From: Metarhizium brunneum
Taxonomy: Eukaryota > Ascomycota > Sordariomycetes > Hypocreales > Clavicipitaceae
NCBI RefSeq assembly: GCF_013426205.1
Contig: NC_089423.1
Span: 4,278,001-4,342,000 of the forward strand
Direction: 5' to 3'
Length of the DNA: 64,000 nt
The stretch's first letter is position 1; each line of letters opens with the position of its first letter. Positions 35,576 to 47,737 of the stretch are shown in pieces. Below the pieces are notes generated by a model. It was given only the letters and a program-made list of their open reading frames with translations. It had not been told where the DNA came from and searched no databases. The translations under genes and the position numbers were made by a program.

Positions 35576-37091
35576 TATTTGGCGAGAAATCCTCCCCTAG
35601 ACTGTCTTTTGGGATGCCAAACGTGGTTGAAAAGGGGTGGTTGAAAAGGGTCTCGTGCCAAAGAATGTTAGATTAGTCAATCATCCCTGGTCAACACATT
35701 TTGCCGTGGAAGAGCACAGAAAGATAAGACTCGGTGATGAAAGGCAGAAGAGCAACGCACACTCTTCTTTCAAGTAATATAATGCGGTGCTCATGCAGTA
35801 TGTCTCAAATGTGATGTGTGAGAAAGGCCAAGAAGTTGTACCACCTCTACCTACCGAGTAGTTAGTAGGTCCCTAGGAACCTTGAGTAGGCGTCCACCTG
35901 GCCTTTCAAACCCATGATGCGTCATGTTCCGATACGTCTGTACTGGATGGGAAGGCGGTGAAGCGGGGGTAGTGACAGATACCTGGGGATTCAATCTCCG
36001 GCGCTTTACCGATGCTACTTCAGAATTACCCTGTACCTGTACCTACCTTCGCACGCAAACTCTAGTTCTGGTCACAATATACAGGACAAATCCTACATTA
36101 TCACAGACAGTTTTGAAAGTCTTATAGTTTAAATAAAAATCAAATACGCTGCTTTGTGGTAGCTATTGTGCATGATAACTGTCACTGCAAAACTTTTGGC
36201 GCGCGAAGGAACCGTAATAGTACGTTGACACGAGACTCAGTCACATGTTGAGAGTTTGCGTCAGGTGCCTCGACAACGCCAACAGGTGTAATGACTATGA
36301 GCCATTTTTAAAAGTCGCAGGGACACAGACCCTAGTCTGTGATTCCTGTGATTGCAAAGTGTAGCAACGTAAAAATCACTCCTTGCTAGCGCCAGCATTA
36401 CGCACGTAGGACAACGTAACTGAGGCCGCATGTAGACAGTGTCTTCCTGGAGCGCGAAGACCTCATGATGTAATGTTGATATTCCATTTCTTAGGTTTCC
36501 TTCTCTAGGTGATTTGAGCACCTTACCAAGTGACCGGGAGGTACTAGTCGTACCTAGGCACTCAGTCAGATGCCTTGGCGTATCTGTACCATTCAACTAA
36601 TACGGAGTAATCAGAAGGCATTTGGAGAGTACTAGTATAGCTTCAGCCCCAGTCAAATCCGGTCATTCCCCAGAGGTGGGCCAGAGAGGACCCCGTGCAG
36701 CCTACAATACTCGAGTGAATGTGATGGTACACTAGCACTTGAGTGGAGCAGCCGCCAACAAAGTACTGCTGGAACCACCACCTGACATCTACTTAGTATG
36801 GAGTAGGAAATAATCGTGTCACCTCGGGCTGTCCATCCTACGGCCATTTGTTCATATAGATGGATGCGTACCCGGTACGTAGAAATGTTTCAATCTAGCT
36901 AACAGTCCTCGAAATCTTTTTGTGTTGAGGGGATTGCTAACAGGAGCCTACCCAGTGAAGCTTGGGACCAAACGCCAGGAGATCGCCAGGAGATGACGTC
37001 GATCGGGTGCGACTGAACAACTGTGCCACCAAACAAGTGTGCAGGAGCCTGGCAAGCTCTGCGTTTTCTGCGAAAGGACCTTGCCACGATA
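35576..37091. promoter_or_regulatory. Divergent spacer COG6/ATG9 (1.5 kb)
   Basis: Short palindromes of the TACCTAC/GTAGGTA type cluster at about 35845-35880, 36037-36050 and 36540-36555, and TACGGAGTA is at 36601-36609. A GGCGCGCG stretch lies at about 36199. No coding frame is convincing. Confidence 0.4.
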
Positions 37092-39927
37092 ATGGCATCC
37101 AATATATTTCACCGGGACGAGACGCCGTCTCGACGTGACCGTCCGATTCAAAGTGAAGCAGGTGCAAGCTCGCACAGCGAGGAAGTTGCGAACCTCAGGG
37201 AGAGCCATAGGCTGGTCGAGGAAAATCTAGATCACAACTTCAACTACATTGATGCCGAGACTTCAGCTACTGCAAGAAGGCATGCTGCGCTGGATACGTC
37301 GAACAATATCGCTGGAGGTGGATCAACTCAATTTTCTAAGTTTGCATCAACTTCTCGATGGCCGTACCATGATGAGGACGTCGAGAATGACGTGCCGGCA
37401 TCGCTTTTAGTTGAGTCCAACGAACAGGAGCCCAAAAGAACCTTGCAGTCCATGCATACACATCACGATACGACGCCCCTGCACGCCGGAAAATTCGATA
37501 GACAACCAAAAGCACAATGGCAGGCAACAACCGTACATCAGCACATGCATCCTAATAGCCAGCAGAGCGATATCAGTATACAGCAGCCTAGGTCTTTGAT
37601 GAATGGCTTAGCTCCTGGTGGGAGGAGGGAGAAAGCCCTTTGGAGATGGGTCAATATCTCAAACCTTGATAGCTTTATGCGGGATGTATATGATTACTAT
37701 GAGGGTGGCGGTCTACTATGCATACTGTGTTCGAATGCACTGTGGCTTCTGTGAGTGTAAGTGGTGAAAAAATGCATGACATTTACTAACAAGGTGTAGG
37801 GAGACGCTTTTTGTCGCCGTTCTACTGACGTTTCTCACCCAATGTGTTGACTATGGCAAAGTGCCTCATAGTAAGTCGTTGAGTGAGGTCGTCGTCGATC
37901 AGTGCACACGAAATATGTCGACTTCCTGGAGCCTTGGCATCTGGATGTACTCCTTTTTCTTTATATGGAAATCAGTCCAATACTTCTTCGAGATCCGTCG
38001 CCTGATATATGTCCGAGACTTCTTCGTCTATCTGCTCGAAATTCCGGAACAGGATATGCAAACAGTATCGTGGCAAGATATCGTTGCCCGAATCATGTCC
38101 CTGCGTGATGATAACCCGAAGACTGCCACTAATATGCCGCGTAATCTTCGCCGCTATATCGGGAGTCAGTCGAAGGAAAGACTCGACGCTCATGACATAG
38201 CAAATCGCTTAATGAGAAAGGAGAATTTTCTTATCGCAATGATCAACAAGGATGTTCTCAACCTCTCACTCCCAGTACCCCTCCTAGGCGACAGACAGCT
38301 TTTTTCAAAAACTATGGAATGGTACCTGCATTATTGTATACTCGACATGGCTTTCAACGAGTTTGGCCAAGTGAGGCAGGAATTTTTGCGCGCCGACAGA
38401 CGTTCCTTGCTTAGTCAAAAGCTTCGACAGCGCCTGTACTTTGCTGGGTTTCTCAACCTCATTTTTGCTCCAGTAGTACTCGCATATGTTGTAATTGTGT
38501 ACTTTTTCACCTATTATAATGTAAGATCTCGCTGCTGAGTCACACAGCTCACAGCTCAGCCTTTATTTCGTTGTGCAAAAGCTAATTGATCACGGCTGCA
38601 GGAATATCAGAAAGACCCGAAACTAGCAGCCGCCCGGAAGTACACGGCTCTTGCGGAGTGGAAGTTTAGGGAGTTCAATGAGCTACCTCATATCTTCTAT
38701 GAAAGGCTCTATATGTCTTTTCCATTTGCAACCCGGTACATTGAACAGTTCCCCAAGCGAATGACAGAAGAAATTGCTCGAAGCATCTCATTTATGTCCG
38801 GGGCTATAACAGCTGTGCTAGCCGTTGGCACTCTCCTCGACTCCGAGCTTTTTCTCGGATTTGAAATAACACAGGATAGGCCAGTCCTATTCTATCTTGG
38901 CGTTTTTGGGGCCATATGGGCTATGACCCGAGGCATGATATCGGAAGAGACCACTGTATTTAATCCCGAGTATGCACTACGAAATGTTATCGAATATACG
39001 CATTATATGCCAGACCACTGGCAAGGACGTCTGCATAGCTTCGAGGTCAAGCAGGAATTCTCGGAGTTATACAAGATGAAAGTCGTTATATTCTTGGAAG
39101 AGGTTTTGGGCATCATCACAACCCCAATGCTCCTGTTCTTCTCTCTACCGAAGTGCGCGGAACAGGTGGTTGACTTCTTTCGTGAGTTCACGATTCATGT
39201 AGATGGCTTGGGCTATGTGTGCTCTTTTGCTGTCTTCGATTTCAAGAAAGGAATAAGACAAACTCAGACACAGGCAGCCGGCCCTGATCTTCGAGATGAC
39301 TATTATTCTACTAAACACGGGAAGATGGCAGCGTCATACTACGGGTTCCTGGACAACTATGTTATTAATCCCAAGACGGGCATCCCTGGTCATATGCCAC
39401 CTGGGCCTCGGGGGCAATTTTACCCGCCGCCAGCCTTCCCTAGTCTTAACTCTCCGTCTCTCGCGGCAGATATGCATAAATCACACATTTCGCGGACAGA
39501 CTTGGCGCGGAATCGGGCTCGTGGGACCAGCACGATGCCACACAAAAGAGCAATGGTGCCCACCGTTCCGCAACTATCTCCCATGGCATCTGTGTTGTTG
39601 GACCCGCATAATCAGCCAACGGCGCCATCGTTGGGAGCGAGAAGTTGGCACCGGACTCGCCAGGCTAGAGGTGCTTATCATGGAGAAAATCAGATTGTAG
39701 AAGAAGGTGCAGGCTACGGAGCGGACAGACAAAGTGTAGATGACGAGGATGATGTTTACGATGAAGGCGGTATCCTAGGAGAATCAACCTGGGAAACATC
39801 TCCAGATAAGGGCCTTAGCCGAGAAAATAGCTCAACACAACACGGAGAGCTAGGAGAAGGTGGTGTGCTTGGGCTCATATATCAACTGCGCCAGGCACAA
39901 CATCGTCGACGAGGTGGCGTGGTTTAA
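37092..39927 (+). CDS. ATG9: Autophagy scramblase Atg9
   Basis: ATG9 is the only polytopic core autophagy protein, a lipid scramblase delivered in Golgi-derived vesicles to the phagophore. Exons 37092-37750, 37800-38520 and 38602-39927 give 901 residues. The ~200-residue N-terminus is hydrophilic. Then WRWVNISNLDSFMRDVYDYYEGGGLLCILCSNALWLL/ETLFVAVLLTFL begins the membrane core. Conserved DFFVYLLEIPEQDMQTVSWQ, NFLIAMINKDVLNL, ERLYMSFPFATRYIEQFP, ISEETTVFNPEYALRNVIEYTHYMP and EEVLGIITTPMLLFF follow. The C-terminal ~200 residues are Gly/Pro-rich and disordered. Both joins lie in conserved stretches. The chosen ATG gives MASNIFHRDETPSRR, a usual start. Confidence 0.95.
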
Positions 39928-41562
39928 GATGTGTCTTTTTGTTACATGGGCAATATGGCCGGAGGGCTGATTTCACACGTGAGCAGCGACGAGTCTTGCT
40001 CGCGAAAGGTATGAAAGTATGGTAAGAGGGTTGATGACTAGCTTTGCCCTTGACTATGTAAACCTACCTAGGTAGACAGGTGGTCAACCAAAAGACCTTT
40101 TCCTGTGCACACTTAATATCAAGTGGAAGAGACATGACAAATGATGGCCATGACGGGGTAATACTACCACTGACGTATAGGTGAGATTAGATGACGGACG
40201 GCTGAATGATACAAGGCTGGCTCGGATGTGAGTACAACGCAGCCGAGCCGAGTGCGCCAAGAGGCAAGTTGCTAAACCCCGGGTCTCTATTACCATCTAC
40301 TGCTGCCAATTAGTAGTCAACTGCTAGTCTTTTACCGAAGCAAAGACGAGACAGTGCGCCGGGATATGATTCAATGGATGCCTATCTCCATAGTTCAGGT
40401 CCTGAAGACGGGATCAAGAATTCGATACAACAAAGGCAGAGACCAGACTTCGCCATGCTACAAGCGTACATTATTAAGACCTTAACTTCCCAGCAGTTAT
40501 TTTTTCGACATGATAGCATTTCATGGCGAAACTGAATAATATATCGTGGATGGCTAATTTCTCAATTCTGCTCCGTATATGTACAAAATTAATGTGGTGA
40601 CGATTGCAGACTATGGCCTCCCACAGGTAGCGAGCTCCTACTTGTCAGGGGGCTCGGAGTGTGTCTAGACTAAAGCCGAGGCCAAGAACCCCGGCGACAT
40701 GCTGCCAGTTCGAACGAAGTCTTTGGTGCTAGCTAGTTCCAAACCAGTGAGGGCCAGGATCTAGGCTAGCAATCATATGTAGCATATCAGCTAGCGGAGT
40801 GCTCCAGTGCTGACGCACTTCTAATGCGTTACTATATTCAATCAACATTTCAATGCGAAGGAGGACCTGTCTGGCAGCCGTTTTGGTAATAAATATGCCG
40901 AGCGGATGTCAGCGGACGACGGCCTGGACCCTGGAAATGGTACTGGTCTGGTGAGGTGCATGCATGGACCAGTCGACGCTCTAGCACGGCTAGTGGTCCC
41001 CTTTCAGTGGCTGGGTCCTGAGAGTGCTTTGTACTCCGTACTCCGTACGAAGTACTGAGCAATGGGTGGTTCTGAACGATGGCCACTTGGGTTTGCGCCG
41101 GACTCCGAGGCCGTGAACGGAGCAACCATCGCGGAAATTTTTACCAGTTAGCCTCGCCCAGACCTGCTAGACACCGTTTCGTCTCGATTGTTGTCCGACT
41201 CTTTGGCCAAGTTCATCCTCACCCCATCCATCGACTGCCCATTGACAGTCGCCTGCTTGACTCATTTTCCGGACTATTATATTTCAAACATTACTATTGC
41301 ATTCAATTCCCTCGAGACTAGCCCGGCCATTGTGCTTCAGCCGTTGACACTTCATCCCAACTCCGGACGTTGCACCACCACATCGCGATCACACATCAGT
41401 GCGGCTCCTACTCAGCATTCGTCTCTGCGCATCCCGAACCTCTCAACTTTCCATCGACTGTTTTCTGTCTTGACATCAGCCGACTGCCTCGGCACTCCCG
41501 CTGCCAATCTGGCTGCCCTGGACTCTAAAGCCTTCGGCAGAGCTTCTGAAGCTGTGGCCGAA
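39928..41562. promoter_or_regulatory. Long 5' spacer of the MRS4 carrier
   Basis: CTACCTAGGTAG is at 40064-40075 and a doubled GTACTCCGTACTCCGTAC at 41031-41048. From about 41160 to 41562 the sequence is pyrimidine-rich and stop-free in the MRS4 frame, though it has no in-frame ATG. A separate 80-codon ATG ORF (41079-41321) lies in another frame and could act as an upstream ORF. Confidence 0.4.
41031..41048. repeat. Doubled GTACTCCGTAC motif
   Basis: Two overlapping copies of GTACTCCGTAC lie upstream of MRS4, the same motif as at 33021, 24271, 19881, 10338, 7553 and 36601. Confidence 0.8.
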
Positions 41563-43090
41563 ATGGCCCAGCCAAGTGCCGAGCCAGGCGATGATTACGA
41601 GTACTTGAAACCCTCCCCCCTCCTTCTGAACCCTCAAAAGCCGCGTTGATGTACTGATTATATTATTCACTTGACAAGCTATGAATCCCTTCCGCCTAAC
41701 TTCTCCCTGTTGCAGAATATGGCAGCAGGCGCGTTTGCCGGCATCGCCGTACGTCCGATCCCCATTTGCCTGCTATAACAACCGAACAGGCTCTGCCGAA
41801 CACTGCATACTCTTGACCAGTTGAACGATGCTGAGAATTGATATTTAGGAGCATACTGTCATGTATCCCATTGATGCAATCAAGGTAGGACCAGCCAACC
41901 TGCCTCCAACCCTACTTGTCCAGAGCCGACGTGCCGCCATTCCCGGCGCGACGACCGCCTATCGGAGCTACTTACATATACTAACAAAGTCCAAATTAGA
42001 CGCGAATGCAAGTCCTCAGTCCTAGCACTACGACAGCTTATTCTGGTGTTCTCCGCAACACCTATCAGATAGCATCGGGGGAGGGATTCTTCAGCTTGTG
42101 GCGTGGGATGTCTAGTGTCATTGTTGGAGCTGGTAAGATAGCCATGCTTCCAAACACATCACTTTTTGCAATTTGCTAAACAGATGCATGTAGGCCCTGC
42201 ACATGCTGTGTACTTTGCTACGTACGAGGCTGTCAAACATGCCATGGGCGGGAACCAGGCCGGTGTGCACCACCCCCTCGCCGCTGGTAAGTCATATTCT
42301 ACGATACGGACTGTGAACCTTTTGTATCAGACTGCATGCCCTGGCTTGAAATCGTGAGAAATACCCGCATAGCTGACCAATGTATGAAACAGCTACCAGC
42401 GGAGCTGCCGCCACTATTGCTAGCGATGCCTTTATGAACCCATTTGATGGTACGGTCGGCGTTAGCTTGCTGATGATTTATTTCTCGTTGTTGGAAAACA
42501 ATCTCTAATTCAGCCACAGTCATTAAACAACGAATGCAAATCCAAAACTCCAGCAAAATGTACCGGTCCATGATCGATTGCGCCAAGTATGTGTACCGAA
42601 ACGAAGGCATTGGAGCGTTTTACATTTCATATCCTACGACATTGTCCATGACAGTCCCGTTTACTGCATTGCAGTTTCTGGCTTACGAATCGATCTCGAC
42701 GGCCATGAATCCCGAAAAAAATTACGACCCTTTTACGCATTGCCTGGCTGGAGCGGTTGCTGGAGGCTTTGCGGCTGGCTTGACCACACCAATGGATGTG
42801 ATTAAGACAATCTTGCAAACTCGAGGTACATCATCGGACCCTCAAGTTCGAAATGTGAACGGATTTCTAGGCGGATGTCAGCTCCTTTACCAAAGAGAAG
42901 GATTTCGTGGCTTCTTCAAGGGTGTGCGTCCTAGAGTAGTCACCACTATGCCTAGCACCGCTATTTGCTGGTCGGCATACGAATTCTCCAAGTAAGATTT
43001 CTACAGATAACAGGTCGGCTACCTCGAACTATTGAAATTGCTAACTAGTATTGCAGGGCCTATTTCATCAAGCGCAACGATTCATCGTAA
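41563..43090 (+). CDS. MRS4: Mitochondrial iron carrier Mrs3/Mrs4
   Basis: This mitochondrial carrier (SLC25) imports iron for heme and Fe-S synthesis (mitoferrin class). Eight exons (41563-41600, 41679-41748, 41849-41884, 42000-42132, 42194-42286, 42393-42449, 42520-42991, 43057-43090) give 310 residues. Three carrier repeats are visible by signature: MYPIDAIKTRMQ, MNPFDVIKQRMQIQ and TTPMDVIKTILQTRG. Subfamily residues include AGAFAGIAEHTVMYP, GPAHAVYFATYEAVK, ASDAFMNPFD and FYISYPTTLSMTVPFTALQF. Exon 3 is only 36 nt. Intron 1 ends GACAAG (AAG acceptor), giving DDYDYESLPPNF. The protein lacks a presequence, as expected. It is convergent with the DNAJC3-like gene. Confidence 0.92.
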
Positions 43091-43910
43091 GGGGCGCAAG
43101 GGTAGAAGTATCGTCGACTGGAGTCTTATAACGCCGTGATGGCCACCTGTCGATCGAAGCAATAAAGTGCGCATTTTTCGTCATGGGCTCTTTTGGCGCA
43201 TCGGAGGTAGAGGCCTGCTGTCCTTTGTTTTACTTCAGCCTTTTTCTTCCCGCTTTTCGTTGGCTTGGGACCTTGAACTCTGACGTCTACAGAGATTCTT
43301 TGCTTCAGACAACAGACGCTCTGCATCCAATGCTCCATACTGTAGCTACTGGAAATTGTGTATACAAAATGCGATGGATTTAGCTCTTAGGATTCTCTGG
43401 GAATGGGCAGTTTCATACTAACTAGAACTGATGGCTTGACCAAGCATTGATGATAAAACTGGATATCTAGATAGGCATGTCGGATCATAGGAACTACTAT
43501 GAATGTCCACAGACATTTGACGCGAATCCTAAAGGATTTGTAATGTTATTTATTACCTGATTGATCATACCATAATGTCCTTATTGTTGTGATGGTGGCT
43601 TTTACCTGGGTCCTGTTTATCTCGCATGTTTAGGACTTTGGCAATGTCACATGGCCTGCTTTTTTTCAATGTCAATCAGTCTGACATTTGTGGTACACAG
43701 AATAATACCACGAATGCCCTGTAGTAAATGACATTTATTATGGATGCTAGTAATTCAACGACGACTTGCGAAATAGGTTGGAAGGGGTTCAACAGCTGCC
43801 CAAAATGCTACCCGACAGAAGCAGATAGGGTGTGTATTACAGATAAACGGCCTGTTTCATATATCAACAATTTAGATACTACATGATTTCTGAGTATGTG
43901 CCGTGATTTA
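43091..43910. other. Convergent spacer MRS4/DNAJC3-like
   Basis: These 3' flanks have an AATAAAG at about 43160 that could be the MRS4 polyadenylation signal. Open frames are short and unrecognised. Confidence 0.4.
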
Positions 43911-45673
43911 TTAAAACCCAAATGGACCACCACCTCCCCCAGGAAAGTGGAATTTGAAGTTTGCACCGCCCCCATCTTGTTGATGAAACATGAAGGGGTG
44001 CCCCCCACCAAATGGACTTCCTTGGAACGGACTACCTCTCTCCTGTGAGTTGGGATCATCCCCTTGATCAAATCGGGCACGTAATTCGGGGTTGATGAGG
44101 ACCTCGTATGCCTCGTTAATAGAACCCATTTTCTTCTGTGCTTCCTCCTTAGTGATACCTTGCTTTTCAGCTTTGTCTGGGTGATACTGCTTAGATGCTT
44201 TACGATATGCTGCTTTAATTTGTCTTTCATCAGCGTCATTTGCCACACCTAGTATCTTGTAATAATCCTTCGTCTTGCTTCGCTTTAGAGCAATTTGCGC
44301 CTTTTGCAAGATGGGATGCACCTTATCACTCTTGTCCGGTCGTATCTCGGCAGCTTTCTCGAGTGTCTGAATAGCTGCATCGTATTCTTCCCGCTTGAGG
44401 AGCGACTTGCCCTTGTATATGAGGCCCCAGAATGACTCGGGGTCCAGCTCGATTGCTTCCTCGCAATATTTAGAGGCATCCTTATGGTTTGACTGGTGAA
44501 AAAAAAGGTCAGTTCACGCCGTGGCCGACTAAAAACGAAGTTTCAAGATGCTGAAAGATAACTGTATGGGGGATACCGAGAGGACAGGGGAAGACAAAAA
44601 ATTTGGAAATCATCGAGTCATCAAAAAAAAAAAAAAAAAAAAAAAACTCAGAAAGAAAGAAAGGTACATAAATACTGGGATACCAGGCTTACCTCCGAAT
44701 ATGCCTGACAAAGCATTTCGACCACCCTGTCATATAATTTTGTCCTGGCTTGCATTGGAATCCAACCATCTCGTCGGAGATTGTCTATTTGCTCACGGAT
44801 GCTTGGAAGCAGGCCTGGTTCGTCTGCAGACCCTACTAAAGACCGCCCGGCTAAAGTATTCTGGCCTCGATTGAGCTGGCTCTCGACCTTTTGAAATGCT
44901 TTTTGAAGACGTCTCTCTTGCCTATGTAACGTTTGGCAAATTTTGGAGTCAGGATCAGAGTGCAGGCATTTCTTGGCTTGTGCAATGGCGTTGTCAAAAT
45001 CCGCGAGTGCATAGACAGTTGTTGCAGATATGAGAATGTGCGGATCAGTGTTGCCTGGCCGGAGCTGGAGGACGTGATGCAGATCACCCATGCCTTCTTC
45101 AATTTCCCCACGCTGAAACCTGCATCGTGAACGCCGCTCACGTAGAGATGGGGCTCTGGAGGCAACGAGGATAGCTACGCCGGCATGACTGATACATTCT
45201 TCCCAATTCTTATCCCGCTCCGCCGCCTCTGCCAGGTCTGCGGCCCCCTGGGCCTCTGCCAATTCGACAAGCTCCGTTGATTCATCATTTCTCTTTGCTG
45301 CCATGTATTCTGATCGGGCGCCTTCCCAGTCGGCAACCTTGGCCTTTATTTTGGCTAGTTGGATATGCGCGCCTTCGAATCCTGGCTTGAGCTCCAAGAC
45401 CCTGCCAAAGTCCTCACTGGCTTGGTTAGAGCGGCCAAGTGAGAGATAGGTGGTGGCACGCTTGAATAGAGTGATGTAATTCGATGGGTCTTTGGCGATG
45501 GCAGCATCGTAGTAGGCAAGAGCCTCGCTGGTTTCACCCCTGGCGAGATGCGATTGCGCTGATGTTAATAGTGTCGACACGGGCAGGTCGACGGGTATGT
45601 CCTGGGCGACCAAGTTTGTGGCAGATGCAAGCAAGCTTGCTGTGACAGCAAGGTTGGAGAAGTCCAATCGCAT
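43911..45673 (-). CDS. P58IPK/DNAJC3-like ER co-chaperone (TPR + J domain)
   Basis: This is an ER-lumenal J protein with TPR repeats that helps BiP hold unfolded clients. Exons 45673-44693 and 44492-43911 give 520 residues. The start at 45673 gives a signal peptide (MRLDFSNLAVTASLLASATNLVAQD); the frame is open 28 codons further up but without need. TPRs run from about residue 30 to 395 (for example AQSHLARGETSEALAYYDAAI, LFKRATTYLSLGRSNQASED, YALADFDNAIAQAKKCL). The J domain (KDYYKILGVANDADERQ, HPD in QYHPDKAE) is near residue 402-465. The Gly/Phe-rich tail ends GGGGGPFGF. No KDEL-type signal is present. The 200-nt intron carries a ~20-nt T run on the sense strand, unusually long for this region. 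Confidence 0.9.
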
Positions 45674-46696
45674 TGTTGAGGCGCAGAGACGAGATGCGGG
45701 AGGGTTATTTGGACAAGATCGAACCGAAGACGGACGGCTAGGTTCTAATACCAGCAACGAGGGCAGGCCCTTTCGTATGTGCTTGTATGATGGTTTGTAT
45801 CTACTCTTTCTAGAGGCTGGGGCTAGAGAAGATGGTCAAACCCATATCAATGTTAATCTCGAGGAGGCGAGCGACCGGCCGGCCGTGGCTGGCGGCGAGG
45901 CAAGAAGGCCTGATATTGCAAAAACAATAAGACTGGATTTGTAAAGGATAGCCGCTGTGAGTATCGGTATTTTATGATTGGCAACGCTTCGTAAGCTTGT
46001 CCAGAGTAGGAGAGAACATTCAAGGGATATTGAAAGGTATGAGAAGTCGTAAGTGCCAGGTGGCCACTAGACACCGGCCAACGACGTCTTCAAACGTGGC
46101 ACTTGCACCAAGACAAGGCAGTTCGAGTGTTTGGGGCGGGAGCCGCAACCGCCTGCACTCAATGTTGTGACCCACAAGTCCAGGCGCCAAGGTGTGTGTA
46201 CCAGGTGCCGACACACAGGCGAACCACCGAGTACTTCTCAGTACTCCATGGAAACCACGTTGCTTAAAGTTGGCGACGAGACTTTAGATGAAAGACACGG
46301 ACAACGTCGATGTGACAGCCACCACCCAAGTTAAGAAGACAGGCAACCCGGACCAAAATACTTCATAGTGCCCTCGAGCTTTGGACCTCCCACATTTCGC
46401 ATCAGCTGGACTCCAGCATCAAACGGCAAGCTTCTACGTGCTTGGGTTAACTGAGTCTGGTCGCCACAAGTTTTTATCACTTACCGACGGTTAGAAACCG
46501 CTAACTTTCTTGTCCGAGTCCCAGCTGCTAACTCAGACATAGAAACTGGACACTGAAAGGAAGGGGGGCAGGGGGGAAGGCCAAACTTTGACGCCGTGAA
46601 GATCAAATAGCTTGATCATTATCTAGCACCTATCGCAACCACGCTTGCCTGCTTATGTAGGCTGGAAGAATAAGAGCAATATCAACATCAATAACG
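45674..46696. promoter_or_regulatory. Divergent spacer DNAJC3-like/HAUS1-like
   Basis: This holds the 5' flanks of two divergent genes. A GGGGGGCAGGGGGGAAGG stretch lies near 46563. I could not find a convincing unfolded-protein-response element by eye. Confidence 0.35.
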
Positions 46697-47656
46697 ATGG
46701 TCCTGTCAGCAAAAGCCCCCACGGCGCACGATGGTTCTGCGGCCATCTTTTCTCCGTCCATGGCTCGTATCGCTGCCTCAACTGCCAAGGACTGGTCTTA
46801 CGTAGATTCCTGGCTTGCCTCCAAGTTTCCTGATAGCTACACTCTGCCCAGATTTGAACGCAATCCCTCAACGCTCAAAGCCTTGCTCGCTGTGGCCAGC
46901 ATCAGTGAGCGCGCTGACGACAGTCGTCATTTACTAGCCGGCGCGGAAAAAATTGCCCAGGGAGAGGGCAGTCACATTGATGGATATTTCGAAGATTTGG
47001 CAGATGACCCGCCCCGTTCTAGAATGACCTCAGGCATTCGTGAACAAATTTTATCGGCTATTTCCGCTCACCTCGACCAGGATGGCAAAGCTGCTCTCGA
47101 CGCTATGGGGGACGCAGCCGTACAACATGGAATCAGCCTTCCAAAGCTAGAGGATCTTAGCAATCAACTGATTGCTCTACAAACGACTTTGTTTGAAACC
47201 TCGCAGGCGAGTTTGAGGGCAGATTTTTGGAGAAGTTTTCTTTACCGTGAAGCGAAGAGGACTACAGACTGGCTTGCTACTGCGCAGAGCCAGAATTACA
47301 ACTTGCCTCCAGAACTAGCCAAGCAGAACTTGGACCTACAGCGGAAAACCAAGGCCTTTATTGCACATTTATCAGATACACAAGAGCGCATAGCAACCTG
47401 CATACCGAGCGGAAAGGGCTCCGATCCAACTATTCAGCTCGTGACCGAGGAAGAAGAGCAGTTTTTGGCTGTATTGTCCCATAAGAAGGATCTAGATGCG
47501 CAGTTGATGGTCTTTCAAGGGCTGCCAAGCGATACAAACAAAGCTAGGGATGAAGTTGACACACTTCGGCAAAAGCTGAGAGGATTCACCTCTCGTAGAG
47601 ACCAAGCATTCGAAAGCTTAGTGGAACAAGCAAGCCCGGTCAAGCGGCGTCCATGA
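46697..47656 (+). CDS. HAUS1: HAUS1-like coiled-coil protein (augmin complex subunit)
   Basis: A single exon encodes 319 residues. Fungal proteins of this type are annotated as HAUS augmin-like subunit 1; augmin branches microtubules by recruiting gamma-tubulin, and has been described in Aspergillus nidulans. Visible features are an N-terminal IFSPSMARIAASTAKDWSYVDSWLASKFP, an acidic linker, and long helices with heptad-like spacing (residues ~110-160, 175-225 and 255-310, for example RDEVDTLRQKLRGFTSRRD). No signal or membrane segment is present. The assignment rests on the N-terminal block and on overall coiled-coil architecture, so it is moderate. It ends 81 bp from the VAC14 stop on the other strand, so the 3' ends very likely overlap. 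Confidence 0.6.
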   Translation: MVLSAKAPTAHDGSAAIFSPSMARIAASTAKDWSYVDSWLASKFPDSYTLPRFERNPSTLKALLAVASISERADDSRHLLAGAEKIAQGEGSHIDGYFEDLADDPPRSRMTSGIREQILSAISAHLDQDGKAALDAMGDAAVQHGISLPKLEDLSNQLIALQTTLFETSQASLRADFWRSFLYREAKRTTDWLATAQSQNYNLPPELAKQNLDLQRKTKAFIAHLSDTQERIATCIPSGKGSDPTIQLVTEEEEQFLAVLSHKKDLDAQLMVFQGLPSDTNKARDEVDTLRQKLRGFTSRRDQAFESLVEQASPVKRRP

Positions 47657-47737
47657 TGAAGCATCCTTTTAGTGCAATTTGAGTATCTACCATTGCCCTC
47701 TTAGAGAACTAATGAGCAAACACTCTCACAAAGTCTA

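Noticed and set aside
36899..37208. Overlapping minus-strand ORFs ahead of ATG9
   Set aside because: They are antisense to the ATG9 5' end and share no family-like sequence.
41079..41321. 80-codon ATG ORF in the MRS4 leader
   Set aside because: No domain; kept only as a possible upstream ORF, not as a gene.
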